Below, piece by piece: positions 26,288-34,239 of a stretch of DNA of 34,483 bases. The position numbers and the translations under genes are program-made. Positions within the stretch are counted from its first letter, which is position 1; each line of letters begins with the position of its first letter. The notes under the pieces were generated by a model. That model was given only the letters and a program-made list of their open reading frames with translations, was not told the DNA's origin and made no database searches. This DNA is from Actinobacteria bacterium QS_8_72_14 (GTDB lineage: Bacteria > Actinomycetota > Nitriliruptoria > Euzebyales > Egibacteraceae), in contig PXPH01000051.1 of NCBI GenBank assembly GCA_003021615.1, positions 2,932 through 37,414 of the forward strand. The letters run 5' to 3'.

Positions 26288-27091
26288 ATGCCCGCTGCCC
26301 CCAAGATCGGCCTGCTCAAGGGCCTTGGCGTGACGCTGCGCACCGCCACCAAGCCCAAGGCCACCCAGATGTATCCGCGGGTCAAGCCGGACCTGCCACC
26401 GCGCACCCGGGGCGTCATCGCGCTGATGGAGGAGAACTGCACCGTCTGCATGCAGTGCGCGCGTGAGTGCCCCGACTGGTGCATCTATATCGACAGCCAC
26501 AAGCAGCAGGTGCCGCCCAAGGAGGAAGGCGGGCGCACCCGCACGCGCAATCAGCTGGACCGCTTCGCGATCGACTTCGCGCTGTGCATGTACTGCGGCA
26601 TCTGCATCGAGGTGTGCCCCTTCGACGCCCTCTTTTGGTCCCCGGAGTTCGAGTACTCGACGTACTCGATCGCGGAGCTGACCCACGAGAAGGAGACGTT
26701 GCGCGAGTGGACCGACACCGTGCCCCCCCCGCCGCCGCTGGACGTCGGCGCGTCCCAGCCCAAGGAGATCGAGGACGGGCTCACCGCCGCCGCCAAAGCC
26801 GTGGAGGAAGCCGCCGCGGCGGCGCGGCGCCAGATGGAGGCCGCCGGCGCCGACCAGGAGCACAGCGGGCAGGCGCCGGGCCAGCAGGCCGAGGAGGACG
26901 TTCACGTCGAGGCCCAGATCGACCAGGAGGTCTACGACCAGCTCATCGAGCAGGGCAAGAGCGAGCGCGTGGCCCGCGCCAAGGCCAAGGCCGCCTACGT
27001 CCGCCGCGAGAAGGCCCGCCGACGCGAGCAGAAGGGGGGCGAGGCATCCACCGGCGAGCAACAGCCGGCCGCCGAGGGTGAGGCCAGCTGA
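26288..27091 (+). CDS. nuoI: NADH-quinone oxidoreductase subunit I, second complex I, with long tail
   Basis: The N-terminal 150 residues form the two-cluster ferredoxin-like subunit: Cys51, 54, 57, 61 ([12 protein letters not shown]) and Cys100, 103, 106, 110 ([12 protein letters not shown]). An extra Cys65 follows the first motif ([11 protein letters not shown]). Residues 150-267 form a hydrophilic tail with an Ala/Glu coiled-coil-like stretch (160-186) and [20 protein letters not shown] at 225-244, nearly matching the NuoC tail. With no NuoEFG in this cluster, NuoI is the likely entry point for electrons, for instance from ferredoxin; that is inference. ATG 26288 lies eight bases after gagg; GTG 26279 is an alternative. 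The stop overlaps nuoJ as TGATG. Confidence 0.92.
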   Translation: MPAAPKIGLLKGLGVTLRTATKPKATQMYPRVKPDLPPRTRGVIALMEENCTVCMQCARECPDWCIYIDSHKQQVPPKEEGGRTRTRNQLDRFAIDFALCMYCGICIEVCPFDALFWSPEFEYSTYSIAELTHEKETLREWTDTVPPPPPLDVGASQPKEIEDGLTAAAKAVEEAAAAARRQMEAAGADQEHSGQAPGQQAEEDVHVEAQIDQEVYDQLIEQGKSERVARAKAKAAYVRREKARRREQKGGEASTGEQQPAAEGEAS

Positions 27092-27702
27092 TGGCGGCTC
27101 CAGAGCTGTTCATGCTCAGCGCCCTGGTGGTGGGCGGCGCGGCGTCGCTGCTGGTCGTCACCGCCCGCAACGTGGTCCACGCCGCCCTGTTCTTGGTCGT
27201 GGCGCTGGTGTCGGTGGCCGCCTCGTTTTTGTGGCTTGGCGCGGAGTTTTTGGCCTGGGCCCAGGTGCTGGTGTACGTCGGCGCGGTCATCGTGCTCATC
27301 CTGTTCGGGCTCATGCTCACGCGCGCACCGATCGGGCCCATGGCCCAGCACAACGAGAACCGCAAGCTGGCCGCGATCGTCGCGGTGGCGTTGTTCGCGC
27401 TGCTGACGGGGTTGAACGTCGCCAGCTTCGGCGGCGAGACCATCGAGCTTCGCACCACCGGCGCCGGCCAGCTGGGCGAGGTCCTGTACCTGCAGTGGGC
27501 CTTCCCGTTCGTGGTGCTGGGCTTTCTGCTGACCGTGTCGCTGATCGGCGCCCTGGTGCTCGCCCGCCGCGAGGAAGGCGAGGGCCCGCTGCCCGACCCC
27601 GGCCCACACGAAGAGATCGCGGCCGCGCGCGAGCCCGCGCCCACCGACGCGACCCCGATACCCGGCGGGCCGACCCCCGGCCGCGAGATCGGATCACGCT
27701 GA
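27091..27702 (+). CDS. nuoJ: NADH-quinone oxidoreductase subunit J, second complex I
   Basis: This 203-residue membrane subunit has five transmembrane helices, with FLAWAQVLVYVGAVIVLILF as the conserved helix-three region (about residues 51-70) and a final anchor near 135-155. A hydrophilic Pro/Glu/Ala-rich tail follows. Length is normal. Both ends overlap their neighbours by one base (TGATG), which suggests tight coupling of I, J and K in this cluster. Confidence 0.92.
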   Translation: MAAPELFMLSALVVGGAASLLVVTARNVVHAALFLVVALVSVAASFLWLGAEFLAWAQVLVYVGAVIVLILFGLMLTRAPIGPMAQHNENRKLAAIVAVALFALLTGLNVASFGGETIELRTTGAGQLGEVLYLQWAFPFVVLGFLLTVSLIGALVLARREEGEGPLPDPGPHEEIAAAREPAPTDATPIPGGPTPGREIGSR

Positions 27703-28019
27703 TGGCGGCTATCTACCCCCTGACGTTCGCCGCGCTGCTGTTCAGCGTGGGGGTCTACGGGGTGTTGAGCCGGCGCAACGCGGTGCTGGTGCTGATGAGC
27801 GTCGAGCTGATGATCGCCGCGGTGGTGGTCAACCTCGTGGCCATGAACGAGATCGTGGCGACCCAGATGGGCGATCCTTTGTTGACGGGCCAGGCCTTCG
27901 CGCTGTTCGTGCTAGGCATCGGGGCCGCCGAGGTCGGCGTCGGCCTCGCGATCGTGCTGCTGCTGTATCGCAACCGCGCCAACGTCAACGTCGACGATGC
28001 CGAGCTGATGAAGTACTGA
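27702..28019 (+). CDS. nuoK: NADH-quinone oxidoreductase subunit K, second complex I
   Basis: The 105-residue protein has three transmembrane helices and keeps both buried glutamates, Glu35 (LMSVELMIAAVVVNL) and Glu77 (GIGAAEVGVGLAI), which form part of the proton path. The loop between helices two and three is a few residues longer than in the first copy. ATG 27702 overlaps the nuoJ stop. The coupled run of genes ends here; 128 bases follow before nuoL. Confidence 0.95.
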   Translation: MAAIYPLTFAALLFSVGVYGVLSRRNAVLVLMSVELMIAAVVVNLVAMNEIVATQMGDPLLTGQAFALFVLGIGAAEVGVGLAIVLLLYRNRANVNVDDAELMKY

Positions 28020-28147
28020 TCCCACACCCCGGGCAGACGGGCGCACGCTGCCCGGCGGCGATGCGGGCAGGGCAACGATGATGACGTCACACACGGGTCC
28101 GGCGGGGCGATTGTGAGCCAGCGGCGACCGCCGACGGGGCAGGCGAG
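28020..28147 (+). promoter_or_regulatory. Gap inside the second cluster with a hairpin and a TGACGTCA palindrome
   Basis: This break between nuoK2 and nuoL2 holds a seven-pair stem, cgggcag (28030-28036) with ctgcccg (28048-28054), and an eight-base palindrome, tgacgtca (28082-28089). No good coding frame fills it. In the first operon the same junction overlaps by four bases. The elements could attenuate transcription, mark an RNA processing site, or bind a regulator controlling nuoLMN separately. No strong promoter hexamers are seen. Confidence 0.35.
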
Positions 28148-30148
28148 ATGATCGCCGAGCTGTCGTGGCTGATCCCTGCCGTGCCCGCGGTGTCGGCGGC
28201 GCTGATCTTTTTGATCGGCAAGCGCCTGCCGCGCCACGGCGCCGAGATCGGCATCACGGCTATGGCCGCGACGCTCGTGCTGGCGATCGCCGTCGCCGCA
28301 CAGGTGTGGCGCGCCAATGTCGGGGTCACCATTGATCCCGAGGGTGGCGGGGGCGCGTTCTTGCTGGAGCGGGCCGTGACCCTCGCGCCGCTGGGCGAGG
28401 ACATCGCCGTGCAGCTGGGCATGCGCGTCGACGGGCTCGCGGCGATGATGTTCGTGCTGGTGGCCCTGGTCAGCCTCATGGTCCACATCTACAGCGTGGG
28501 CTACATGCACGGCGACGCGCGCTACACCTACTACTTCGGGCTGCTGAGCCTGTTCAGCTTCTCGATGCTGCTGCTGGTTATCGCCAGCGACCTGCTGGTA
28601 TTGCTGGTCGGCTGGGAGCTGGTGGGGGTGTGCTCGTTTTTGCTGATCGGCTTCTGGTGGGAGCGCAAGGAGATCCAAGACGCCTCGATGAAGGCGTTTC
28701 TGACCACCAAGTTCGGTGACGTCGGGCTGGTGGTCGCCGTGGTGGCCCTGGGCGGTGCGACTGGCAGCTTCGCCATTGGCGACATCCTGGAAGCCGTCGA
28801 AGCCGGCGAGGTGAGCCACGGGCTGCTGACCTTCGCCCTGATCGCGATGATCCTGGGCGTCGTGGGCAAGTCGGCGCAGTTCCCGTTGCACACCTGGCTG
28901 CCCGACGCCATGGCCGGTCCCACGCCCGTCAGCGCCCTGATCCACGCCGCCACGATGGTCACCGCCGGGGGGTTCTTGGTGGCCCGGCTCTACCCGGCGT
29001 TCCACGAGTCGGCGGCCGCCACGGGGACCCTGGCGGTGATCGGGGCGATCACGCTGATCACCGCCGGGCTGCTGGCGCTGGTGCAGTCCGATGTCAAAAA
29101 GGTGCTGGCCTACTCCACCATCAGCCAGCTGGGCTACATGATCGCCGGGTTGGCGTTCAGCTACGTGGCCGGCGTCTTCCACCTGTTCACCCACGGCTTT
29201 TTCAAGGCCCTGCTGTTTCTCGGGGCGGGCTCGCTGATCCATGCCGCGGGCTCCAACCACATGGAGGCCATGGGGGGGCTGCGCCGCTTTATGCCCATCA
29301 CCTTCTGGACGTTCCTGCTGGGATCGCTGGCGCTGATCGCCGTGCCGCCCTTCGCCGGCTTCTGGTCCAAAGACGAGGTTTTGGTCAGCGCGCTGGACGC
29401 CGGGGGCTACACCGGGATCCTGGTTTTCGCCCTGGGCGGGGTCGGTGGCCTGATCACCGCCTTTTACATGACGCGCGTGCTGTATCTGGTGTTCGCGGGG
29501 CAGTACCGGGGCCATGGGCAACCTCACGAGTCGCCGGCCTCGATGACCTTTCCTATGATCGTGCTGGCGGTGGCCGCGGTGGGCATCGGGTGGGTGAACC
29601 TGCCCGTCGAGGCCGTGCAGGCACGCGCGTTCTCGTCGTGGGTCATGTACGACCTGGGCTACTGGGTGGAGCACCCCGTGGAATTCCACCCCTTTTTGGC
29701 GCTGATGGCCACCGTCCTGGCGCTAGCGGGCGTGCTCGGCGCCTGGGCGATCTATCGCACCTATCCCGAGCGCGATCCCATGTACCACCTGGGGATCGTC
29801 TCCCACGTGCTCGAGCGCCGCTACTACCTCGACGATCTCTACACCGACCTGATCTCGCGCACCGCGGTGCGGGACCTGATGGGACCCGCCGCGGCGTGGA
29901 CCAACGACGCCGTCCTCGACGGTGTCGTCGCGGGGGCCGGCCGGGGCGCGATGGGTTTGGGCCGGCGGCTGTACCGCACCGGTGACCAAAAGGGCCTGGA
30001 GGGTGTCGTCAACGGGCTGGGCGTGTCCGCCCTGTGGTCGGCCGCGCGGGTGCGCCTGGCGCAGTCTGGCAATGTCCAGCTGTACGCCGGGGCCATGTTC
30101 GTCGGCGTCGTCGTGCTGGCCGTCGCCTTCGCCGTAGGCGGCAACTGA
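28148..30148 (+). CDS. nuoL: NADH-quinone oxidoreductase subunit L, second complex I
   Basis: This 666-residue proton-pumping subunit keeps Glu157 (GWELVGVCSFLLIGFWW) and Lys241 (VGKSAQFPLHTWLPDAM), plus [19 protein letters not shown] and [16 protein letters not shown]. The C-terminal region (after about 540) contains the long lateral helix and a final anchor, VQLYAGAMFVGVVVLAVAF. All pump residues that can be checked are intact, so this complex should translocate protons. ATG 28148 follows ggcaggcgag. A 60-base gap with a good binding site for nuoM follows. Confidence 0.94.
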   Translation: MIAELSWLIPAVPAVSAALIFLIGKRLPRHGAEIGITAMAATLVLAIAVAAQVWRANVGVTIDPEGGGGAFLLERAVTLAPLGEDIAVQLGMRVDGLAAMMFVLVALVSLMVHIYSVGYMHGDARYTYYFGLLSLFSFSMLLLVIASDLLVLLVGWELVGVCSFLLIGFWWERKEIQDASMKAFLTTKFGDVGLVVAVVALGGATGSFAIGDILEAVEAGEVSHGLLTFALIAMILGVVGKSAQFPLHTWLPDAMAGPTPVSALIHAATMVTAGGFLVARLYPAFHESAAATGTLAVIGAITLITAGLLALVQSDVKKVLAYSTISQLGYMIAGLAFSYVAGVFHLFTHGFFKALLFLGAGSLIHAAGSNHMEAMGGLRRFMPITFWTFLLGSLALIAVPPFAGFWSKDEVLVSALDAGGYTGILVFALGGVGGLITAFYMTRVLYLVFAGQYRGHGQPHESPASMTFPMIVLAVAAVGIGWVNLPVEAVQARAFSSWVMYDLGYWVEHPVEFHPFLALMATVLALAGVLGAWAIYRTYPERDPMYHLGIVSHVLERRYYLDDLYTDLISRTAVRDLMGPAAAWTNDAVLDGVVAGAGRGAMGLGRRLYRTGDQKGLEGVVNGLGVSALWSAARVRLAQSGNVQLYAGAMFVGVVVLAVAFAVGGN

Positions 30149-30208
30149 CCGACCCGCTGGCGCTGACCCGCCGGCGCGAGCCACGCCACCGAAGGGAGCA
30201 AAAAGACC

Positions 30209-31753
30209 ATGTGGGAGAGCGCCGCGCTGAGCGTCACGGTGTTTTTGCCGCTGGTCGGAGCGGCGGCCATCGCGCTGATCCCTCACGCGAAGGAGCGCTC
30301 GGCCAAGCCGGTCGCGCTGGCGGTGACGCTGGCGACGTTCGCGCTGTCGCTGCTGATTTTGGCCAGCTACTACCTGGGCCCCGCCGGCGGTCAGGGGCGC
30401 GCGTTCATCGTCGACGTGGAGTGGATCCCGGTGATCGGCGCCGGCTACCGCGTGGCGATCGACGGCATCTCCATGCCCCTGTTCGTGTTGACGAACCTGT
30501 TGACGCTGCTGTGTGTGGTGTACTGCTTCCACCACATCGAGCCACCGGGGCGCCCGCGGGCGTTCCTCGGGCTGATTTTGCTGTTGCAGACGGGCATGGC
30601 CGGGACCTTCGTCGCCTTCGACCTGATCCTGTTCTTCGTGTTCTGGGAGCTCGTCTTGGTGCCGATGTACTTCCTGATCGGCATCTGGGGGGGTCCGCAC
30701 CGCGAGTACGCGGCCGTGAAGTTCTTTTTGTACACCATGTTCGGCAGCATGATCATGCTGGTGGGCTTTATCGCGCTGTACTTCGGCGCCGGCGCCGAGA
30801 CCTTCAGCATGGTCGAGCTCAGCCAGGCCGCAGCCGGTGGGGAGTACGGCATCGTCTTTCAGCGGCTGGTGTTCCTGGCGATCTTTTTGGGCCTGGCCAT
30901 CAAGGTGCCGATGTGGCCGTTCCACACCTGGCTGCCGGACGCCCACACCGAGGCCCCGACGGTGGGCAGTGTGCTGCTGGCCGGCATCATGCTGAAGATG
31001 GGCACCTACGGCTTCGTGCGCATCGCCGTGCCGATGCTGCCGGAGGCCGCCGTCGACTACGCCCCGTTCCTGGCGGTGCTGGCGGTCATCGCGATCCTCT
31101 ACGGCGCCCTGTGCTGCATGGCCCAGACCGACCTCAAGCGGCTGATCGCGTTCAGCTCGGTGGGCCACATGGGCTTTGTGATGCTGGGCATCGCCGCGCT
31201 GACCACCGCCGGGGTCAACGCGGCCATCTTCGGCATGGTCGCCCACGGGCTGATCACGGGCATGCTCTTCTTCGTCGTCGGCAGCCTCAAGCACCGCTAC
31301 CACACCAGCACGATCGCCGACATCGGCGGGGGGGTGCTGCAGACCACGCCGCGCATCGGCGCGATCCTGACGTTCGTGGCCATCGCCAGTCTGGGCTTGC
31401 CGCCGCTGCCGGGCTTTTGGGGCGAGGTCGTGGCTTTGTACGCGGCCTTCAATCCCGCCGAGGCCATCGTCGACGCAGGCCTGCTGGGGCTGTTCCGGGT
31501 GCTGGTGGTCTTCGGCGCGATCGGCACGCTGCTGACCGCGGGCTACTTTTTGACCATGCTGCAGCGGGTGACGATGGGCACCCCGCCGCGGCGGTGGGTC
31601 GACGCGGGCCTCCAGGATGTGTCTCCCATCGAGCTGGGCGCCTGGACCCCGCTGCTGGTGACCACCGTGGTCGTTGGCCTGGTGCCCCTGCTGGTGTTCG
31701 GCATCACCAGGCCCGACGTGAGCCGGATTTTGACCACCGCCCTAACCGGATGA
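30209..31753 (+). CDS. nuoM: NADH-quinone oxidoreductase subunit M, second complex I
   Basis: The 514-residue antiporter-like subunit shows Glu147 (FVFWELVLVPMYFLIGIWGG) and Lys232 (LAIKVPMWPFHTWLPDAH), then TEAPTVGSVLLAGIMLKMGTYG and LKRLIAFSSVGHMGFVMLG. Length and helix pattern are normal. ATG 30209 follows gaaggga with an A-rich spacer. It is separated from nuoL by 60 bases and from nuoN by 24, looser than in the first operon. Confidence 0.94.
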   Translation: MWESAALSVTVFLPLVGAAAIALIPHAKERSAKPVALAVTLATFALSLLILASYYLGPAGGQGRAFIVDVEWIPVIGAGYRVAIDGISMPLFVLTNLLTLLCVVYCFHHIEPPGRPRAFLGLILLLQTGMAGTFVAFDLILFFVFWELVLVPMYFLIGIWGGPHREYAAVKFFLYTMFGSMIMLVGFIALYFGAGAETFSMVELSQAAAGGEYGIVFQRLVFLAIFLGLAIKVPMWPFHTWLPDAHTEAPTVGSVLLAGIMLKMGTYGFVRIAVPMLPEAAVDYAPFLAVLAVIAILYGALCCMAQTDLKRLIAFSSVGHMGFVMLGIAALTTAGVNAAIFGMVAHGLITGMLFFVVGSLKHRYHTSTIADIGGGVLQTTPRIGAILTFVAIASLGLPPLPGFWGEVVALYAAFNPAEAIVDAGLLGLFRVLVVFGAIGTLLTAGYFLTMLQRVTMGTPPRRWVDAGLQDVSPIELGAWTPLLVTTVVVGLVPLLVFGITRPDVSRILTTALTG

Positions 31754-31777
31754 CCCCGGCCCACCCCAGAGGACGCG

Positions 31778-33271
31778 ATGGACGCCGCTGAGGCCACCCA
31801 GATCGACTGGTTCGCCCTCGCCCCCGAGCTCGCCGTCCTGGCCACCGCGCTGCTGGTGCTGCTCGTCGAGCTGTTCCTGTATGGCCAGCGCAAGCGCTTC
31901 GTCAACCCCCTGGCGGTGGTGGGGGTGCTGGTGGCCCTCGGGCTGGTGGTCGCCCTGGCCGTGGACGGCTCGGACCGCGCCGCCTTCGGTGAGATGTTCG
32001 TCGCCGACAGCTACGCGCTGGCCTTCAAGGGATTGTTCCTGTCGGTGGCGCTGTTCGTGCTGCTGATCAGCTATCGCTACTTCGCCGAGATCCGCACCTT
32101 CCAAGGCGAGTACTACTTCCTGATCCTCTCGGCGTTCATCGGCATGATGCTCATGCCCAGCGCGCGCGACTTCGTGATGCTGTTCGTGGCCCTGGAGCTA
32201 GTCAGCATCCCCGGCTTCATCATGGCGGGGCTGCGCAAGTTCGATCCGCGCAGCAACGAGGGCGCCATGAAGTTCCTCATCATCGGGATCCTGAGCGCCT
32301 CGACCCTGCTGTTCGGCCTGTCGATCGTCTACGCCTTCACCGGCACCACGAGCCTGGCGGGCACGGCCGCCGCCCTGACCGACGTGACCCGCGAGCCCCT
32401 GCTGCTGGTGGGCACGCTGTTCGTGCTCGTGGGCTTTGGGTTCAAGGTCTCGGCCGTGCCGTTCCACTTCTGGGCCCCCGACACCTACGAGGGCGCCCCC
32501 ATCCCCGTGGCGGCCTTCCTGTCGGTGGCGTCCAAGGCCGCCGGCTTCGCCGGCCTGTTGCAGGTCAGCTTCGTGGCATTTGAGCCGCTGTCGGACGCGT
32601 GGGCGCCGGTCGTGGCCGTCATCGCGGTGCTGACCATGACGCTGGGCAACGTCACCGCCCTGGCCCAGCGCAACGTGGTGCGGCTGCTGGCCTACTCCTC
32701 GGTGGCCCACGCCGGCTACATGCTCGTGCCCTTTGCGCTGGTCCGCCCGGGCGAGGCGGCGCTGAACAGCAGCGCCCTCTCGGCCGTTCTGGTGTATCTG
32801 TTCGCCTACGCGGTGATGAACATCGGCGCCTTCGCGGTGGTCACGGCCGTGGCCCGCCGACACCCTGGGCGCCACCTGGACGACTACGCCGGGCTGGGCC
32901 AGCGCTCGCCCGGCATGGCCGGGTCACTGACGCTGTTTTTGCTCAGCCTCGGCGGGACCCCGCCGCTGGTGGGCTTCTTTGCCAAGGTCGCCATCTTCGC
33001 CGCCGCGGTGGAGGCCGGTCAGGCCGACCAGGCGGGGGGCTACGTCCTGGCCGTGGCCGTGGTCGTCAACACCGTGATCAGCGTCTCCTACTACCTGCGG
33101 GTGGCCGGGCGCATGTGGATGAGCGAGCCCACCGACACCGCTCCGGTCCAGCCGGGCTACGCGCTGGGCTTCGCCGTGGGTGGCCTGGCGGTGCTGACCG
33201 TCGGGCTGGGCGTGTTGGCCCCGCTTGTCACCCATGTGGCCGACCAGGCGGTCATCGCCGCCGGGGGCTGA
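31778..33271 (+). CDS. nuoN: NADH-quinone oxidoreductase subunit N, second complex I
   Basis: This 497-residue subunit has Glu140 (LFVALELVSIPGFIMAGL) and the lysine in FGFKVSAVPFHFWAPDTYEG, the pump pair of the family, and VVRLLAYSSVAHAGYM in a later helix. Its N-terminal part has the usual number of helices, unlike the longer first copy. ATG 31778 follows agaggac. It closes the 11-gene cluster. No further respiratory gene follows; the next gene has its own likely promoter. Confidence 0.94.
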   Translation: MDAAEATQIDWFALAPELAVLATALLVLLVELFLYGQRKRFVNPLAVVGVLVALGLVVALAVDGSDRAAFGEMFVADSYALAFKGLFLSVALFVLLISYRYFAEIRTFQGEYYFLILSAFIGMMLMPSARDFVMLFVALELVSIPGFIMAGLRKFDPRSNEGAMKFLIIGILSASTLLFGLSIVYAFTGTTSLAGTAAALTDVTREPLLLVGTLFVLVGFGFKVSAVPFHFWAPDTYEGAPIPVAAFLSVASKAAGFAGLLQVSFVAFEPLSDAWAPVVAVIAVLTMTLGNVTALAQRNVVRLLAYSSVAHAGYMLVPFALVRPGEAALNSSALSAVLVYLFAYAVMNIGAFAVVTAVARRHPGRHLDDYAGLGQRSPGMAGSLTLFLLSLGGTPPLVGFFAKVAIFAAAVEAGQADQAGGYVLAVAVVVNTVISVSYYLRVAGRMWMSEPTDTAPVQPGYALGFAVGGLAVLTVGLGVLAPLVTHVADQAVIAAGG

Positions 33272-33313
33272 GCGAACCGGCCGCGGCGACGTCGAGTCCA
33301 TTTGCCCAGCCGA

Positions 33314-33319
33314 TATAGT
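33314..33319 (+). promoter_or_regulatory. Candidate -10 element upstream of htpX
   Basis: The hexamer tatagt lies in the 119-base gap between nuoN2 and htpX, in an otherwise GC-rich region, and is close to the TATAAT consensus. The expected -35 position (33291-33296, gtcgag) is a weak match. Transcription would start near 33326, leaving a leader of about 65 bases. It suggests that htpX is transcribed separately from the respiratory cluster. Confidence 0.45.
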
Positions 33320-33390
33320 GGCCACACCCGCAGGCCGCCATGGCGTGCGCGACGCCCCCGGCAAGAGCCCACACAGGGAGTGCGCATTCG

Positions 33391-33975
33391 ATGTTCTCGT
33401 CCATGAAGACGTGGGTGCTGCTGGCACTGCTGTCAGGGCTGCTGCTGTTCGTGGGCCAGGTGTTCGGCGGCAACACGGGGCTGATCATCGCCCTGGGCAT
33501 CGCGCTGGTGATGAACATCGGCTCCTACTGGTTCTCCGACCGGATCGCGATCAAAATGGCCCGGGCCCAGCCCGCCGACGAGGCGACCTATGGCTGGTAC
33601 CACCGGCTGATCGAGAACTTGTCGCAGGTGGCTGGCCAGCCCAAGCCGCGGCTGTACGTCAGCCCCAGCCCCCAGCCCAACGCCTTCGCCACCGGCCGCA
33701 ACCCCGAGAACGCCGCGGTGTGTGTCAACCAGGGCCTGATCGACCTGCTGACCGTCGACGAGATGGAGGGCGTGCTGGCCCACGAGCTCAGCCACGTCCA
33801 CAACCGCGACATTCTCATCGGCTCGGTAGCCGCGACGATCGCCACCGCGGTGGTGTTCCTGTCGCGGCTGGGCTTTTTGTTCGGCGGCCGCGACAACTTC
33901 ATCGCCCAGATCGCGATGATGATCTTGGGGCCCATCGCGGCGCTGCTGATCCAGGCGGCGGTCACGCGCAGCCGC
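33391..33975 (+). pseudogene. htpX: HtpX zinc metalloprotease, N-terminal two thirds, broken at its 3' side
   Basis: HtpX is an M48-family membrane protease involved in quality control of membrane proteins. The 195 recognisable residues include two N-terminal helices (7-25, 30-48), NAFATGRNPENAAVCV (97-112), the catalytic HELSH motif at 131-135 in GVLAHELSHVHNRD, and a third helix (171-189). After VTRSR (residue 195) the sequence stops resembling HtpX, exactly where the third zinc ligand (the E of an EYEAD-like motif) should follow. The frame stays open to the window end, but the added residues are YajQ and antisense DNA read out of frame. The missing end of HtpX lies on the opposite strand at 34240-34483. 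Either a real inversion or an assembly error. Confidence 0.85.
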
Positions 33976-33976
33976 G

Positions 33977-34189
33977 CGCATCACCGTGTCGTTCCTGTCG
34001 GGTGTGCCCGAGGACAAGGCCACGGCGCTGGTCGCCCAGATCAAGGCCTCCAAGCTGCAAGTGACCCCGGCCATCCAGGGCGACAAGCTGCGCGTCTCGG
34101 GAAAGTCCAAGGACGCCCTGCAACAGGCCCAGGCGTTGCTGCGCCACAACGACCAGGGGCTGCCGCTGCGGTTCACCAACTACCAGTAA
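33977..34189 (+). pseudogene. YajQ/DUF520-family protein, C-terminal half only
   Basis: About 70 residues match the C-terminal domain of the YajQ family, a cytoplasmic nucleotide-binding protein linked to cyclic di-GMP in some bacteria: PEDKATALVAQIKASKLQV, AIQGDKLRVSGKSKDALQ and the ending LPLRFTNYQ. The family is normally about 160 residues, so roughly the first 90 are absent. The frame joins directly onto htpX sequence near 33976. GTG 33986 could serve as a start on paper but has no ribosome binding site and would begin in mid-domain. It is best read as the tail of a gene cut by the same breakpoint as htpX. Confidence 0.8.
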
Positions 34190-34210
34190 GCTCCGCCGAC
34201 CGGTGGGAGC
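34190..34210. terminator. Hairpin between the convergent yajQ and htpX ends
   Basis: The bases gctcc (34190-34194) and ggagc (34206-34210) can pair around an 11-base loop. The element starts one base after the YajQ stop codon and lies within the 50-base gap between two convergent gene ends. This is a usual place for a bidirectional terminator. The stem is short and has no T run. Confidence 0.35.
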
Positions 34211-34239
34211 GCGGGCTCATCGGCCGCGCCGTGGCGCCG

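Noticed and set aside
4850-33271. Recent tandem duplication of one complex I operon
   Set aside because: Paralogous subunits differ over most of their length, have different tails and different key residues, and the second set lacks three genes, so the split is old.
33225-34064. Plus-strand frame of 279 codons overlapping htpX
   Set aside because: Arg/Pro-rich shadow in a different frame from the clear HtpX sequence starting at 33391.
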